Shown: positions 1 through 8,333, counted from the first letter of the stretch. The stretch is DNA of 63,752 bases from Azoarcus sp. (GCA_031289095.1 JAITQD010000082.1:1-63752), one strand, 5' to 3'. Notes: generated by a model not told the origin, from the letters alone. Numbers and translations: made by a program.

Positions 1-2
1 TG

Positions 3-326
3 ACGTCCCCCATGATGCAGGCCGGCAGCATCGACGTGCCTTCAGCTGGGCCGCTCGTCGCGCCGTCTGAGGAAGCCGCAGTCATCGAAGTCGACAAAGA
101 CGGCAAAATCGCCCTGCGCCAGAGCGCCAACGCCAAGGCGCTGCCGCTGTCGTTCGTCGACTTCCAGCGTGAGCTGAAAACATTGATCGCCACCGACCGG
201 CCCGTTCTCGTCGCCGCCCACAACGAATTGCCCTACCAAAAAGTCATCGACGTGCTCGAAGAAGCGCGCAAACAGGGCGTGAAGAAAATCAGCCTGCAAA
301 CGAAGTCGAGCAGCGCGGGCCAATGA
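3..326 (+). CDS. tolR: TolR (ExbD family), 5' truncated by window edge
   Basis: This is the C-terminal part of TolR, the inner-membrane partner of TolQ in the proton-motive-force-driven Tol-Pal complex. The reading frame runs open to the first base of the window, so the ATG at 12 is internal. The visible start (TSPMMQAGSIDVPSAG) matches the region just after the single membrane helix of TolR, and the rest is the periplasmic ExbD-type domain (VDKDGKIAL, then the VLEEARKQGVKKISL helix and strand). The stop overlaps the tolA start as ATGA, so the two are translationally coupled. The missing N-terminus would carry the membrane segment with the conserved Asp. The family call is secure. Confidence 0.93.
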   Translation, partial: TSPMMQAGSIDVPSAGPLVAPSEEAAVIEVDKDGKIALRQSANAKALPLSFVDFQRELKTLIATDRPVLVAAHNELPYQKVIDVLEEARKQGVKKISLQTKSSSAGQ

Positions 327-1108
327 AAGATTTCCAGAAGGATCACCGTCCTGCCAACGAACAGCCGCGGCAATTCCTGTCGCTCGTCCTCACCGTCATC
401 GTCCACATCGGGCTGCTGGCGTTACTGTTTTTCGGCATCAACTGGCAAAGCAAACCCCTGGGCACGCTCGAAGTCGGCCTGGTAGGCCCTTCCAGTCCCG
501 CGCCCAAGCCGCCCAGGCCCGAGCCGCCGCCTGAACCGCCCAAACCCGAACCCCCCAAACCCGAGCCGCCCAAACCCGTGGCCGAGGAACCCGCGCCGCA
601 ACCCAAGCCGGAAATCGCCACAAAAAAAGAAAAACCCAAGAAGCCTCCGGAGAAGCCCAAGGAACCTCCAAAACCGGAAAAGCCCAAGCCGGAGAAACCG
701 CGCGAACTCAAGCAAATAGATCTCAACAGAACGCTCGAAAAGGAAATCGCCCGCAGCGCGGAAACACAAAAGGCCAATGACCTCCTGAACGGCCCGCGCG
801 GCGCGGCGGCGGCCAGTCCGGGTGAACTCGACGCTTACCGGGCAGCGGTCGCCGCCAAGATCCGACGCAACCTGGTGGCGCCTCCCGACCTTTCCGGCAA
901 TCCGGAAGCCATGTTCGAGATCGAACAGCTTCTCGGCAACGGCGGCGGTGAAGTCGTCAACGTCAAGCTCAAACATTCTTCGGGCAACCGCGCGCTCGAC
1001 GAAGCAATCGTGCGCGCCATCCGCAAATCCAGCCCGCTGCCCCTGCCCGAGAACCGCAACCTGTTCGAGCGCAAGCTGAATCTCACCTTCCGACCGTTGG
1101 GGGAATGA
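323..1108 (+). CDS. tolA: TolA, Tol-Pal envelope protein with TonB-like C-terminus
   Basis: TolA spans the periplasm and links TolQR to Pal and TolB during envelope constriction. The 261-residue product has one N-terminal membrane helix (about residues 18-40). A long Pro/Lys/Glu-rich stretch follows (about 48-130, repeated PEPPKP units). The C-terminal TonB/TolA domain lies at about 165-261 and begins ELDAYRAAVAAKIRRNL. It is shorter than enterobacterial TolA because the Ala-rich helical domain II is replaced by the proline-rich linker, which is common in betaproteobacteria. The start overlaps the tolR stop and tolB follows after 94 bases. The strand-reversed frames here are long only because of the repetitive GC-rich linker. 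Confidence 0.94.
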   Translation: MKDFQKDHRPANEQPRQFLSLVLTVIVHIGLLALLFFGINWQSKPLGTLEVGLVGPSSPAPKPPRPEPPPEPPKPEPPKPEPPKPVAEEPAPQPKPEIATKKEKPKKPPEKPKEPPKPEKPKPEKPRELKQIDLNRTLEKEIARSAETQKANDLLNGPRGAAAASPGELDAYRAAVAAKIRRNLVAPPDLSGNPEAMFEIEQLLGNGGGEVVNVKLKHSSGNRALDEAIVRAIRKSSPLPLPENRNLFERKLNLTFRPLGE

Positions 1109-1202
1109 AACAGATTTCCGCGAATTTGCATTTCCCGCCGCATTTCGCCCATCCCAATACGCATTCTGCCTATAATCCCACCACTCTTTGCACGCACCAA
1201 CC

Positions 1203-2516
1203 ATGACAATGCCCCGCTCCAGCCCTTTCGACGCCTTTGGCAACCTGTTCCGCTTGCTGTGCGTCCTCCTTTTCGCCTGCCTGACCACGAACGCGCACGC
1301 CGACATAGACATTACCGTCACCGGCACCGGCACACGGCTCTTTCCGCTCATCGTCCCGGTCTTTGAAAACGAAGGCGACCTGCCGAAACCCATCTCCGAC
1401 ATCGTGCGCGCCGACCTCCAGCGCAGTGGCCGTTTCAGTCTCGTTGACCTCGGCCCCCTGACCCTGCCGGAATCGAGAATGCCAGACCTTGCCGCCATGG
1501 CCACACGCGGGGCCGACGCGGTGCTCGCCGCCTCGGTGCGCCCATCGCCCAACGGACGCTTTGAAATCCGCTTCCGCCTGTTCGACACCACCCGCAGGGA
1601 AAGCAACCCCGAACTGGGCGGCATGGTGCTACAGGTGTCGCCAGCGCAGCACCGCCTCGCCGCTCATCGCATCGCTGATTTCATCTACGAAAAGCTCACC
1701 GGCATTCCCGGCTATTTCGCAACCCGCATCGCCTACGTGGTCAAGAGCGGCAGCCGTTACGAACTACAAATCGCCGACTCCGACGGCATGAGCGCCCAGA
1801 CGGCGCTGCGTTCCCCCGAGTCGATCATCTCGCCATCCTGGTCGCCCGACGGCCAGCACATCGCCTACGTCTCGTTCGAGGCCCGCAAACCGGTCATCTA
1901 CGTGCACACGCTCGCCACCGGTCAGCGCAGGGTGCTCGCCAATTTCAAGGGTTCCAACTCGGCCCCGGCCTGGGCTCCGGATGGCAAACGGCTCGCGGTC
2001 GTGCTGACCAAGGATGGCCTGTCACAAATCTACCTGATCAACGCCGACGGCTCCGGCGCACGCCGGCTGATCACGTCGTCCGGCATCGACACCGAGCCGG
2101 CATGGTCGCCCGAGGGGCAATGGATCTATTTCACCTCCGACCGTAGCGGCGACCCGCAAATCTACCGGGTTTCCGCCACTGGAGGCGCCGCCGAGCGCGT
2201 CACCTTCGAGGCCCCCTACAACGTGACGCCGCGCCCGTCGCCCGATGGCAAGAAGCTGGTTTTCGTGACTCGCCACGAAGGGCGCTTCCGGGTCGCTGCA
2301 ATAGATCTCGCCACCCGTCAGACCGCTATTCTCACCGACTCGGGGCGCGACGAATCGCCCAGTTTCGCGCCCAACAGCAACATGATACTTTATGCTACCG
2401 ACATCGGAGGCAGAGGCGTACTGTCAGCCGTTTCCGCCGATGGCTTCGTGAAGCAACGCCTTTCGATACAGGCAGCCGACGTCCGGGAACCCGCTTGGGG
2501 GCCGTTACAGCAGTAA
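1203..2516 (+). CDS. tolB: TolB, periplasmic Tol-Pal beta-propeller protein
   Basis: TolB is a soluble periplasmic protein that binds Pal and receives TolA. The frame opens at a TTG (1188), but I prefer ATG 1203 or 1209, which gives a normal Sec signal (hydrophobic LLCVLLFACL ending at NAHA) and about 437 residues, the usual size. The N-terminal TolB_N domain (about 32-160) is followed by WD40-like PD40 propeller repeats such as SWSPDGQHIAYVSFE, AWAPDGKRLAVVL and AWSPEGQWIYFTSD. The gene lies between tolA and pal with no room for a separate terminator. Confidence 0.95.
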   Translation: MTMPRSSPFDAFGNLFRLLCVLLFACLTTNAHADIDITVTGTGTRLFPLIVPVFENEGDLPKPISDIVRADLQRSGRFSLVDLGPLTLPESRMPDLAAMATRGADAVLAASVRPSPNGRFEIRFRLFDTTRRESNPELGGMVLQVSPAQHRLAAHRIADFIYEKLTGIPGYFATRIAYVVKSGSRYELQIADSDGMSAQTALRSPESIISPSWSPDGQHIAYVSFEARKPVIYVHTLATGQRRVLANFKGSNSAPAWAPDGKRLAVVLTKDGLSQIYLINADGSGARRLITSSGIDTEPAWSPEGQWIYFTSDRSGDPQIYRVSATGGAAERVTFEAPYNVTPRPSPDGKKLVFVTRHEGRFRVAAIDLATRQTAILTDSGRDESPSFAPNSNMILYATDIGGRGVLSAVSADGFVKQRLSIQAADVREPAWGPLQQ

Positions 2517-2560
2517 CCTCCCCTTCCATCCTTTTTTGTTCAACCGACTGGAGAAACTCC

Positions 2561-3079
2561 ATGAAAAAACTGCTGCTTCCTTCATTATTGATTCTTGCCC
2601 TTGCCGCCTGCGAAAGCGATCCGGTGGTCGACAACACCGCCATGACCGATCCGGGAGGGAGCACTGCCTCGACCGGCGGTGTCGCCACCGTGAACGTGAA
2701 TCCGAGCAACAACGCCACCGGCTTGCCCCCCTGGGCGCTCGACTCCGCCGGCAACAGCGTGTATTTCGATTACGACAGCTACGTCATCCGCAGCGAAGCT
2801 CGGTCATTGATCGACGCCCACGCCAAGCTCCTGGCCCAGCAGCCCAACCGCAAAGCGACCATCCAGGGCACTGCCGACGAACGCGGCAGCCGCGAGTACA
2901 ACCTCGCCCTGGGTCAAAAGCGCGCCGAGGCCGTGCGCCGCGCCTTGCGCCTGCTGGGCGCGCGCGATGCGCAGATCGAAGCGGTCAGCCTGGGCGAGGA
3001 ACACCCGGCATGCACCGAGGCCACGGAATCGTGCTACGCTCGAAACCGGCGTGGCGATTTCGTTTACCTGGGCCGGTAA
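2561..3079 (+). CDS. pal: Pal, peptidoglycan-associated lipoprotein
   Basis: Pal is an outer-membrane lipoprotein that binds peptidoglycan and the Tol machinery. The start at 2561 is chosen because it gives a lipoprotein signal with lipobox LALAAC (Cys17); the frame extends 5' into the end of tolB without signal features. The OmpA-like domain (about 60-172) begins VYFDYDSYVIR and contains the peptidoglycan-binding stretch TADERGSREYNLALGQKRA. The 172-residue length is typical. It sits 45 bases after tolB, and a strong stem-loop with a T-run follows the stop (3124-3152). Confidence 0.96.
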   Translation: MKKLLLPSLLILALAACESDPVVDNTAMTDPGGSTASTGGVATVNVNPSNNATGLPPWALDSAGNSVYFDYDSYVIRSEARSLIDAHAKLLAQQPNRKATIQGTADERGSREYNLALGQKRAEAVRRALRLLGARDAQIEAVSLGEEHPACTEATESCYARNRRGDFVYLGR

Positions 3080-3123
3080 AAGCACAGGCAGCGGGTATTC
3101 ATGACCGCTGCGCCTGACAGATC

Positions 3124-3152
3124 GGGAAAGGAACTGTTCCTTTCCCATTTTT
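3124..3152 (+). terminator. Rho-independent terminator after pal
   Basis: A perfect 10-bp inverted repeat (GGGAAAGGAA, loop CTG, TTCCTTTCCC) is followed within one base by a run of Ts. It lies 45 bases after the pal stop and ahead of cpoB, so it could end the tolRAB-pal transcript or attenuate read-through into cpoB-queE-queC. Confidence 0.75.
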
Positions 3153-3208
3153 CGCTTGTACGGGGCGGAAACACCGACGCATGAATCGGGGTTTCTTCGG
3201 TCTTTGCG

Positions 3209-3224
3209 CCGCCCTGAAGGGCGG
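3209..3224 (+). other. Short GC hairpin in the cpoB leader
   Basis: CCGCCC-TGAA-GGGCGG can form a stable 6-bp stem with a tetraloop about 27 bases before the cpoB start. There is no T-run after it, so it is more likely an mRNA leader structure or a processing or stability element than a terminator. No function is known. Confidence 0.35.
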
Positions 3225-3250
3225 AGTTTCAAACCGGAGCCTTTTGTACG

Positions 3251-3964
3251 ATGAAACGCCTCCTGCCCCTGGCAATATTCGCTGCCTTTTCCCTGGCCGG
3301 GCCTGCCCAGGCGGGCCTGTTCGACGACGCAGGCGCTCGCCAGCAGATCGACAACCTGAAGCAGGAGCTTCAGGGCCGACTCGAAACCGTCACCAATGGA
3401 CAACTGGAACTGGCCGGTCAGAACGAAGAATTACGCGCCGAAGTCGCCCGGCTGCGCGGACAGGTCGAGGTGCTGCTCAACGAAATCGAGTCGCTCAAAT
3501 CACGGCAACATGATTTTTATCTCGATCTCAACAACCGCCTGAGCAAGTTCGAGGCAAACGCCCAAGCCGCGGCAGCGGCTGCGGCGCCTCCCGCCAGCAG
3601 CGGCGGCAGCTACGAGGCTGCGCTCAATTTTCTGAAGGAAGGCCGCGCCGCCGAGGCACTGGCCGAGTTCAACAATTACATCAACACTCACCCGGACAGC
3701 GACAACCTGTCCGATGCCAGTTTTTGGGCTGGCACCGCCGCATTGCAGGCCAAGGACGTCGCCGCCGCGAGCAAGCACTTCAACACCGTGCTCGGACGCT
3801 GGCCCAAGAGTTCCGTGGCCCCTGACGCCATGCTCGGTCTGGCCAACGGCCAGATCGCCATCGGCGACCAGCGCACTGCCCGGCGCACCCTGAATTCGCT
3901 GATCGAGCGCTATCCCTCGTCCGAAGCGGCCAAAACGGCGAAACAACATCTGTCGGCACGGTAA
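3251..3964 (+). CDS. cpoB: CpoB/YbgF, Tol-Pal-associated periplasmic TPR protein
   Basis: CpoB coordinates peptidoglycan synthesis with Tol-driven outer-membrane constriction. The 237-residue product has a signal peptide (MKRLLPLAIFAAFSLAGPAQA) and an N-terminal coiled coil (about 22-100, heptads such as LRAEVARLRGQVEVLLNEIE) that trimerises the protein. A short Ala-rich linker follows, then a C-terminal TPR domain (about 115-237) with YEAALNFLKEGRAAEALAEF and related repeats. The length and order are those of the family. queE follows 7 bases after the stop, so the que genes may be read from this transcript. Confidence 0.94.
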   Translation: MKRLLPLAIFAAFSLAGPAQAGLFDDAGARQQIDNLKQELQGRLETVTNGQLELAGQNEELRAEVARLRGQVEVLLNEIESLKSRQHDFYLDLNNRLSKFEANAQAAAAAAAPPASSGGSYEAALNFLKEGRAAEALAEFNNYINTHPDSDNLSDASFWAGTAALQAKDVAAASKHFNTVLGRWPKSSVAPDAMLGLANGQIAIGDQRTARRTLNSLIERYPSSEAAKTAKQHLSAR

Positions 3965-3971
3965 ACAACAA

Positions 3972-4634
3972 GTGGCGCCTTCCAGGCAAACCGCGTCCCC
4001 CCTGCGAGTGTCCGAGATTTTCGCCTCGCTGCAAGGCGAATCGACGCGGGCGGGGCTGCCCACCGTGTTCGTGCGCCTGACCGGCTGTCCGTTGCGTTGC
4101 ACCTGGTGCGATACCGAATACGCTTTCCGGGGCGGTGAACTGCTCGACCTGCAAGCCGTGCTCGACGACGTCGCCGCGCACGATCTGCATTACGTCTGCG
4201 TCACCGGCGGTGAACCGCTCGCGCAAGCCTCCTGTCTGACACTGCTCACCGCCCTGTGCGATGCCGGGCACTCGGTGTCACTGGAAACCAGCGGCGCGCT
4301 CGACATCGGCAGCGTCGACCCGCGCGTGTCCCGCATCGTCGACCTCAAAGCGCCAAGCTCGGGCGAAGCCGAACGCAACCGCACCGAAAACATTGCGCTG
4401 ATCACCGAACGCGACGAAATCAAAATCGTCCTCGCCGACGAGGCCGATTACCACTGGGCCGAGCAACAGATCGCGGCTCATCGTCTGTCGGAACGCTGCC
4501 CGGTGCTGCTTTCCCCGGTTGCGGGGCAGCTCCATCCCGCGCGCCTGGCGGAGTGGATCGTGCGCGACCGCCTGCCGGTGCGGTTTCAACTGCAACTGCA
4601 CAAAGTGCTGTGGAAGGACGCCAGGGGCCGCTGA
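3972..4634 (+). CDS. queE: QueE, 7-carboxy-7-deazaguanine synthase (radical SAM)
   Basis: QueE converts 6-carboxy-tetrahydropterin to 7-carboxy-7-deazaguanine, the second-to-last step to preQ0 for queuosine. The GTG at 3972 starts a 220-residue product. The radical-SAM cluster motif Cx3Cx2C is seen as CPLRCTWC, preceded by SLQGESTRAGLPTVFVRLTG, which is diagnostic of QueE. VTGGEPL is the SAM-binding GGE motif. It lies 7 bases after cpoB and 75 bases before queC, whose product uses the QueE product as substrate. The ATP-grasp and QueD partners are not in the window. Confidence 0.95.
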   Translation: MAPSRQTASPLRVSEIFASLQGESTRAGLPTVFVRLTGCPLRCTWCDTEYAFRGGELLDLQAVLDDVAAHDLHYVCVTGGEPLAQASCLTLLTALCDAGHSVSLETSGALDIGSVDPRVSRIVDLKAPSSGEAERNRTENIALITERDEIKIVLADEADYHWAEQQIAAHRLSERCPVLLSPVAGQLHPARLAEWIVRDRLPVRFQLQLHKVLWKDARGR

Positions 4635-4709
4635 CGCTGCGCCAGTGGTCAACCCAGGCGATGGCGGCCTATCATTGGGAACAACGCTTTCTGTTTTCCA
4701 CGCTCCGCC

Positions 4710-5399
4710 ATGCCTGCCCTGCCCCCTGCCGTCGTCCTGCTTTCGGGCGGACTCGATTCTGCGACCTGTCTTGCCATTGCCCGCGCACAAGGTTTCGCCC
4801 CCCATGCCCTTTCGGTGGCCTATGGTCAGCGCCACGCCGCCGAACTCGTTGCCGCGCGCCGCACCGCCGCTGCGCTCGGCGCCCGCGAACACCGCTTGGC
4901 CCACGTCGAACTCGGCCAGTTCGGCGGCTCGGCGCTCACCGATCCCGGCATCGCCGTTCCCGAGGACCGCGAAGGCGACGACATCCCCATCACCTACGTC
5001 CCCGCCCGCAACACTGTGATGCTGTCGATGGCGCTGGCCTGGGCCGAAACGCTCGGCGCAAACGACATTTTCATCGGCGTCAACGCCGTCGACTACTCCG
5101 GCTACCCCGACTGCCGCCCGGCATTCATCGCCGCTTTCGAGACTATGGCCAAACTCGCCACCCGGGCGGGCGTCGAGGGCCACCCCCTCACCATTCACGC
5201 GCCGCTGATCAATCTCTCCAAAGCCGAAATCATTCGCCTGGGCGTCGCCCTGGGCGTCGATTACGGTCTGACCGTCTCGTGCTATCAGGCCGACGACGAG
5301 GGACGAGCCTGCGGCCACTGCGACGCCTGCCGTCTGCGGTGCGCCGGATTCGCGGTTGCCGGCATCGCCGATCCGACGCCATACCGTCCCAAAACCTGA
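4710..5399 (+). CDS. queC: QueC, 7-cyano-7-deazaguanine synthase
   Basis: QueC uses ATP and ammonia to turn 7-carboxy-7-deazaguanine into preQ0. The 229-residue product opens with the PP-loop pyrophosphatase motif [12 protein letters not shown] and ends with the zinc site [16 protein letters not shown]. The length fits the family. It follows queE in the same direction. I see no preQ1 riboswitch upstream of either gene. Confidence 0.96.
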   Translation: MPALPPAVVLLSGGLDSATCLAIARAQGFAPHALSVAYGQRHAAELVAARRTAAALGAREHRLAHVELGQFGGSALTDPGIAVPEDREGDDIPITYVPARNTVMLSMALAWAETLGANDIFIGVNAVDYSGYPDCRPAFIAAFETMAKLATRAGVEGHPLTIHAPLINLSKAEIIRLGVALGVDYGLTVSCYQADDEGRACGHCDACRLRCAGFAVAGIADPTPYRPKT

Positions 5400-5516
5400 A
5401 CGATCGACGCCGCGCGCGGAATCTCTCTCACTGCGCTTCATACGTTCCGGTATAGAGTGGACGATCATGAGGCCCATCCCGGCTTGACGCAGTTCCCCCC
5501 AACGTCCGCCCCAAAC

Positions 5517-7688
5517 ATGGACGAAACATCAATAACAAGTCTCTATCCCGACCTCGTTGAACAGGCATCCAATGCCATCGTAGTGGTCGATGAAAACGAC
5601 AGGATCGTGCTGTTCAACGGCGCCGCCGAGCAATTGTGGGGACGCAACAGGGACGAAGTGATCGGCGCGAGCATCTCGAAGCTGATGCCCCCCATGAAGG
5701 ACGGGCAACACGCCTTCACCCAGTCCGAGATCGACCACCTCGTCGGCCACAACGTGGAACTGCCCATCGAGCGCCCCAACAATACGCGGGTATGGGCCGA
5801 AATCTCCGTCTCTCACGTCCAGGCCGACAACAAAACCATGCGCCTGGTCACCGCCAGGAACATCACGCTCACCAAGGTACACAAAGCCTTTCGCTACGAA
5901 ATTCTCCGGGCCATGGCGCAGACGAACTCGCTGCCGGAGATCATGACCCTGCTCTGCCAGGAAATCGAGCGCATTGCCCCCGAGATTTCCGCCACCATCG
6001 CCAAGGTTGACGATGGTCGTCTGCATTCCCTGGTTGCGCCGGACTTTCCGAGTGAGCACGCGCATCTCATCGACGGTCTCGAAATCGGCCCCAAGACTTC
6101 GTCCCAGGGTATCGCGGCCTTTCGCGGTGAATCCGTGCTGGTCAGGGATATTGAACACGATCCGTGCTGGAACGTTGGCAGACAGGAAACGCTGGCGCTG
6201 GGCTACAAAGCATGCTGGTCGATGCCGATCAAAACGCGCGACAGCCGCATGATCGGCGTCCTGACCTTTTACTACCGCGTCTGCCGCCGCCCAAACAAAC
6301 TGCATGCGCGGCTGGCCGAAATCGCCATCTCCCTGTGCGTACTGGCGATGGAGCGGGCAGAATCGTTTTCTCGCATCCATCACCTGGCCTTTTTCGACGA
6401 CCTCACCAGTCTGCCCAATCGCAGCCTGCTGCAAGTCCAGGCCAACCAGGCCATCGCACAGGCCACCCGCCACAACGAGCGACTCGCGGTACTGTTCATC
6501 GACATCGACCGTTTCAAGCAGGTCAACGACTCCCTCGGCCACCCCGCTGGCGACAGCCTGCTGCGCACCGTCGCCTCCCGCCTGCGCGAAGCAATACGCG
6601 AAGTCGACATTCTCGGGCGCTACTCGGGCGACGAATTCGTCATCGTCCTCACGCAGTGCGACAACGTCCATGCCAGCGAACTCGCCGGGCGGCTGCTCGT
6701 CGCGCTCTCCGCGCCCTGCCGGATCGGCGAAGTCACCCTGAACCCGGCAGCCAGTATCGGCATCAGCCTGTTCCCCGAAAACGGGCGCGACATGGAGACC
6801 CTGGTGCACGAAGCGGACATGGCCATGTACCAGGCCAAACAAAAAGGCCGCGGCTGCTTCAGCTTCTTCACCGGACAGTTGAACCAGATCGCCAAGGATC
6901 GTCTCACCCTCGAAACCGCCTTGCGCGACGCGATTTCCGCCAACGAACTGGAAATCTATTACCAGCCGCAGGTCAACATCGAAACCCACCAGTTGCACGG
7001 CGTCGAAGCCCTCGTGCGCTGGAACAGCAACCAGCTTGGAAAAATTCCCCCTGCCCGTTTCATCCCACTGGCCGAGGAAAGCGGCCTGATAAGCACCCTG
7101 AGCCAATGGGTGCTGAACGAAGCCTGTCGCCAGCTCTCGCAATGGCGGCTACGCGGCCTCGCCATCCCGTCAATATCGGTCAACCTGTCGCCCACCGATT
7201 TCCACAACCTGAACCTGAAGTTGCCCCAGTATCTCGAAGCCATCCTGCGTTCCCATGGTCTGCGGCCCAACGACCTTCTGGTGGAGATCACCGAAGGCGT
7301 ACTGATGGACTCCAACCCCAGCACGATGAGAACCCTGAACGAAATCCACGCCCTCGGCGTGCGCCTGTCGATCGACGACTTCGGTACCGGCTACTCCAGC
7401 CTCGGCTACCTGCGCCACCTGCCGGTGCACGAACTCAAGCTCGACCAGTCCTTCGTGCGCGATCTCGACGACCGCGCCACGCGCGCGCTGACCAATGCTG
7501 TCATGCACATCGGCGACAGCATGGAACTCACGGTCATCGCCGAAGGTGTCGAACACCCTACGCAACGCAACCTGCTCAAGGCCCAGGGCTACCAGATCAT
7601 CCAGGGCTACCTGTTCTCGCCCCCATTGCCCCCGACGGCGCTGGAGCGCTGGCTCGACGAAAACATGTCCTTCACCCAATGGGAATAG
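5517..7688 (+). CDS. PAS-GAF-GGDEF-EAL cyclic-di-GMP signalling protein
   Basis: This is a soluble bifunctional-type cyclic-di-GMP enzyme. From ATG 5517 (723 residues; a GTG at 5457 is the alternative) it carries a PAS domain (about 5-130, IVVVDENDRIVLFNGAAEQLWG) and a GAF domain (about 140-285). The GGDEF domain (about 300-465) has the signature residues SGDEF instead of GGDEF. The EAL domain (about 480-720) keeps GVEALVRW, the DDFGTGYSS loop and the FVRD segment. The EAL residues look competent for phosphodiesterase activity. The first signature Gly being Ser may lower or remove cyclase activity, although some S/AGDEF enzymes work. No membrane helix or signal peptide is seen, so it is probably cytoplasmic. 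It stands alone, ending just before the tRNA-Lys promoter. Confidence 0.93.
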   Translation: MDETSITSLYPDLVEQASNAIVVVDENDRIVLFNGAAEQLWGRNRDEVIGASISKLMPPMKDGQHAFTQSEIDHLVGHNVELPIERPNNTRVWAEISVSHVQADNKTMRLVTARNITLTKVHKAFRYEILRAMAQTNSLPEIMTLLCQEIERIAPEISATIAKVDDGRLHSLVAPDFPSEHAHLIDGLEIGPKTSSQGIAAFRGESVLVRDIEHDPCWNVGRQETLALGYKACWSMPIKTRDSRMIGVLTFYYRVCRRPNKLHARLAEIAISLCVLAMERAESFSRIHHLAFFDDLTSLPNRSLLQVQANQAIAQATRHNERLAVLFIDIDRFKQVNDSLGHPAGDSLLRTVASRLREAIREVDILGRYSGDEFVIVLTQCDNVHASELAGRLLVALSAPCRIGEVTLNPAASIGISLFPENGRDMETLVHEADMAMYQAKQKGRGCFSFFTGQLNQIAKDRLTLETALRDAISANELEIYYQPQVNIETHQLHGVEALVRWNSNQLGKIPPARFIPLAEESGLISTLSQWVLNEACRQLSQWRLRGLAIPSISVNLSPTDFHNLNLKLPQYLEAILRSHGLRPNDLLVEITEGVLMDSNPSTMRTLNEIHALGVRLSIDDFGTGYSSLGYLRHLPVHELKLDQSFVRDLDDRATRALTNAVMHIGDSMELTVIAEGVEHPTQRNLLKAQGYQIIQGYLFSPPLPPTALERWLDENMSFTQWE

Positions 7689-7707
7689 AAACACGGCAAA
7701 GTCGGCG

Positions 7708-7736
7708 TTGACGGAAACCCTGTCCCCAACTATCAT
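7708..7736 (+). promoter_or_regulatory. Sigma-70 promoter of tRNA-Lys
   Basis: TTGACG (7708-7713) and TATCAT (7731-7736) are separated by exactly 17 bases, and the mature tRNA begins 16 bases after the -10 element. This is a near-consensus housekeeping promoter as expected for a single tRNA gene. Confidence 0.72.
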
Positions 7737-7751
7737 CGCCGGTTCTTTCGG

Positions 7752-7827
7752 GGGTCGTTAGCTCAGTCGGTAGAGCAGCGGACTTTTAATCCGTTGGTCG
7801 TGCGTTCAAGTCGCACACGACCCACCA
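7752..7827 (+). tRNA. tRNA-Lys (anticodon UUU)
   Basis: The 76-base gene folds as a full cloverleaf. The acceptor stem is GGGTCGT paired with ACGACCC, followed by discriminator A and an encoded CCA. The anticodon loop is CTTTTAA with anticodon TTT, and the T loop is GTTCAAGT. It differs only modestly from the E. coli tRNA-Lys sequence as I recall it. Two broken antitoxin genes lie just downstream, consistent with the tRNA having been an integration or rearrangement point. Confidence 0.98.
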
Positions 7828-7842
7828 ACTTATCCAGTAACG

Positions 7843-7863
7843 ACGCGCCTTTCACGGGCGCGT
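7843..7863 (+). terminator. Stem-loop after tRNA-Lys, probable terminator
   Basis: ACGCGCC and GGCGCGT form a 7-bp GC-rich stem with a 7-base loop 16 bases after the tRNA CCA end, followed by a short T-containing stretch (TGTCAT). The tail is weak for an intrinsic terminator. Confidence 0.45.
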
Positions 7864-7963
7864 TGTCATATCGGTTATGACGAGTTGCGGTAACGTTTCC
7901 GCAACCATGGCACGTTTTACCGTATCGGCATAACGGTCTCACCCCTACGACCCCGCTGAAGAT

Positions 7964-8209
7964 TTGACTTCGCCGGCGGCCATCGCCGAATTCATGGCCG
8001 ATGCCATGGAGAGCAACGACGCGGCTTATATTGCCAACGCCATCGGCGTGGTAGCGCGCGCCAGGGGCATGAGCGACATCGCGCACGACACCGGCTTATC
8101 GCGTGAACAGCTTTATCGTTCGTTCAGCGCCGGGGGCAATCCCACGCTGAAAAGCATCATCGCGGTCATGAGGGCGCTGGGCGTCAAAATCACCGCGCGG
8201 GCGGCGTGA
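7964..8209 (+). CDS. Addiction-module antidote (HI1420-like HTH), N-terminus damaged
   Basis: The product resembles the XRE-like antidote family typified by HI1420: AIAEFMADAME, then IGVVARARGMSDIAHDTGLSREQLYRSF (the helix-turn-helix) and a C-terminal MRALGVKI. Homologues usually start with a short segment ending in PYDPAE. That segment is present here in frame (7943-7960) but is cut off from the nearest ATG (7907) by an in-frame TAA at 7931. Only a TTG at 7964 or a non-canonical start could express it. No toxin gene is visible on either side. It is either a shortened orphan regulator or a pseudogene. Its 3' end overlaps the opposing mqsA-like fragment by 20 bases. Confidence 0.55.
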   Translation: MTSPAAIAEFMADAMESNDAAYIANAIGVVARARGMSDIAHDTGLSREQLYRSFSAGGNPTLKSIIAVMRALGVKITARAA

Positions 8210-8333
8210 ATGGGCGCCCGCACGCATCGGAAAGGCCCGCGATGTCGCGCGCTTTTACGGTGACATCCTTGACCGCCAGTTCCATCTCCGTGCCATCGTC
8301 GCACTGGAGACAGTATTTCGGTTTCCGATTCAT
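8190..8333 (-). pseudogene. Truncated MqsA/YgiT-type antitoxin N-terminus
   Basis: A 47-codon frame begins at 8333 behind a good ribosome site (GGAG, 8 bases before the ATG). It encodes MNRKPKYCLQCDDGTEMEL, the start of the MqsA/YgiT-type zinc-finger antitoxins with the first Cys-x-x-Cys (CLQC). VKDVTVKARDIAGL follows as in the family. After this the match ends. The second zinc-binding Cys pair (normally in a WHCPVCGE segment) and the whole helix-turn-helix half are missing, and the frame stops inside the opposite gene. No MqsR-like toxin is present. It is a 5' remnant left by a deletion or rearrangement. Confidence 0.6.

Noticed and set aside
422-1624. A 400-codon minus-strand frame opposite tolA and tolB
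   Set aside because: Its repeats mirror the proline-rich linker of TolA read in antisense; the tol genes are certain.
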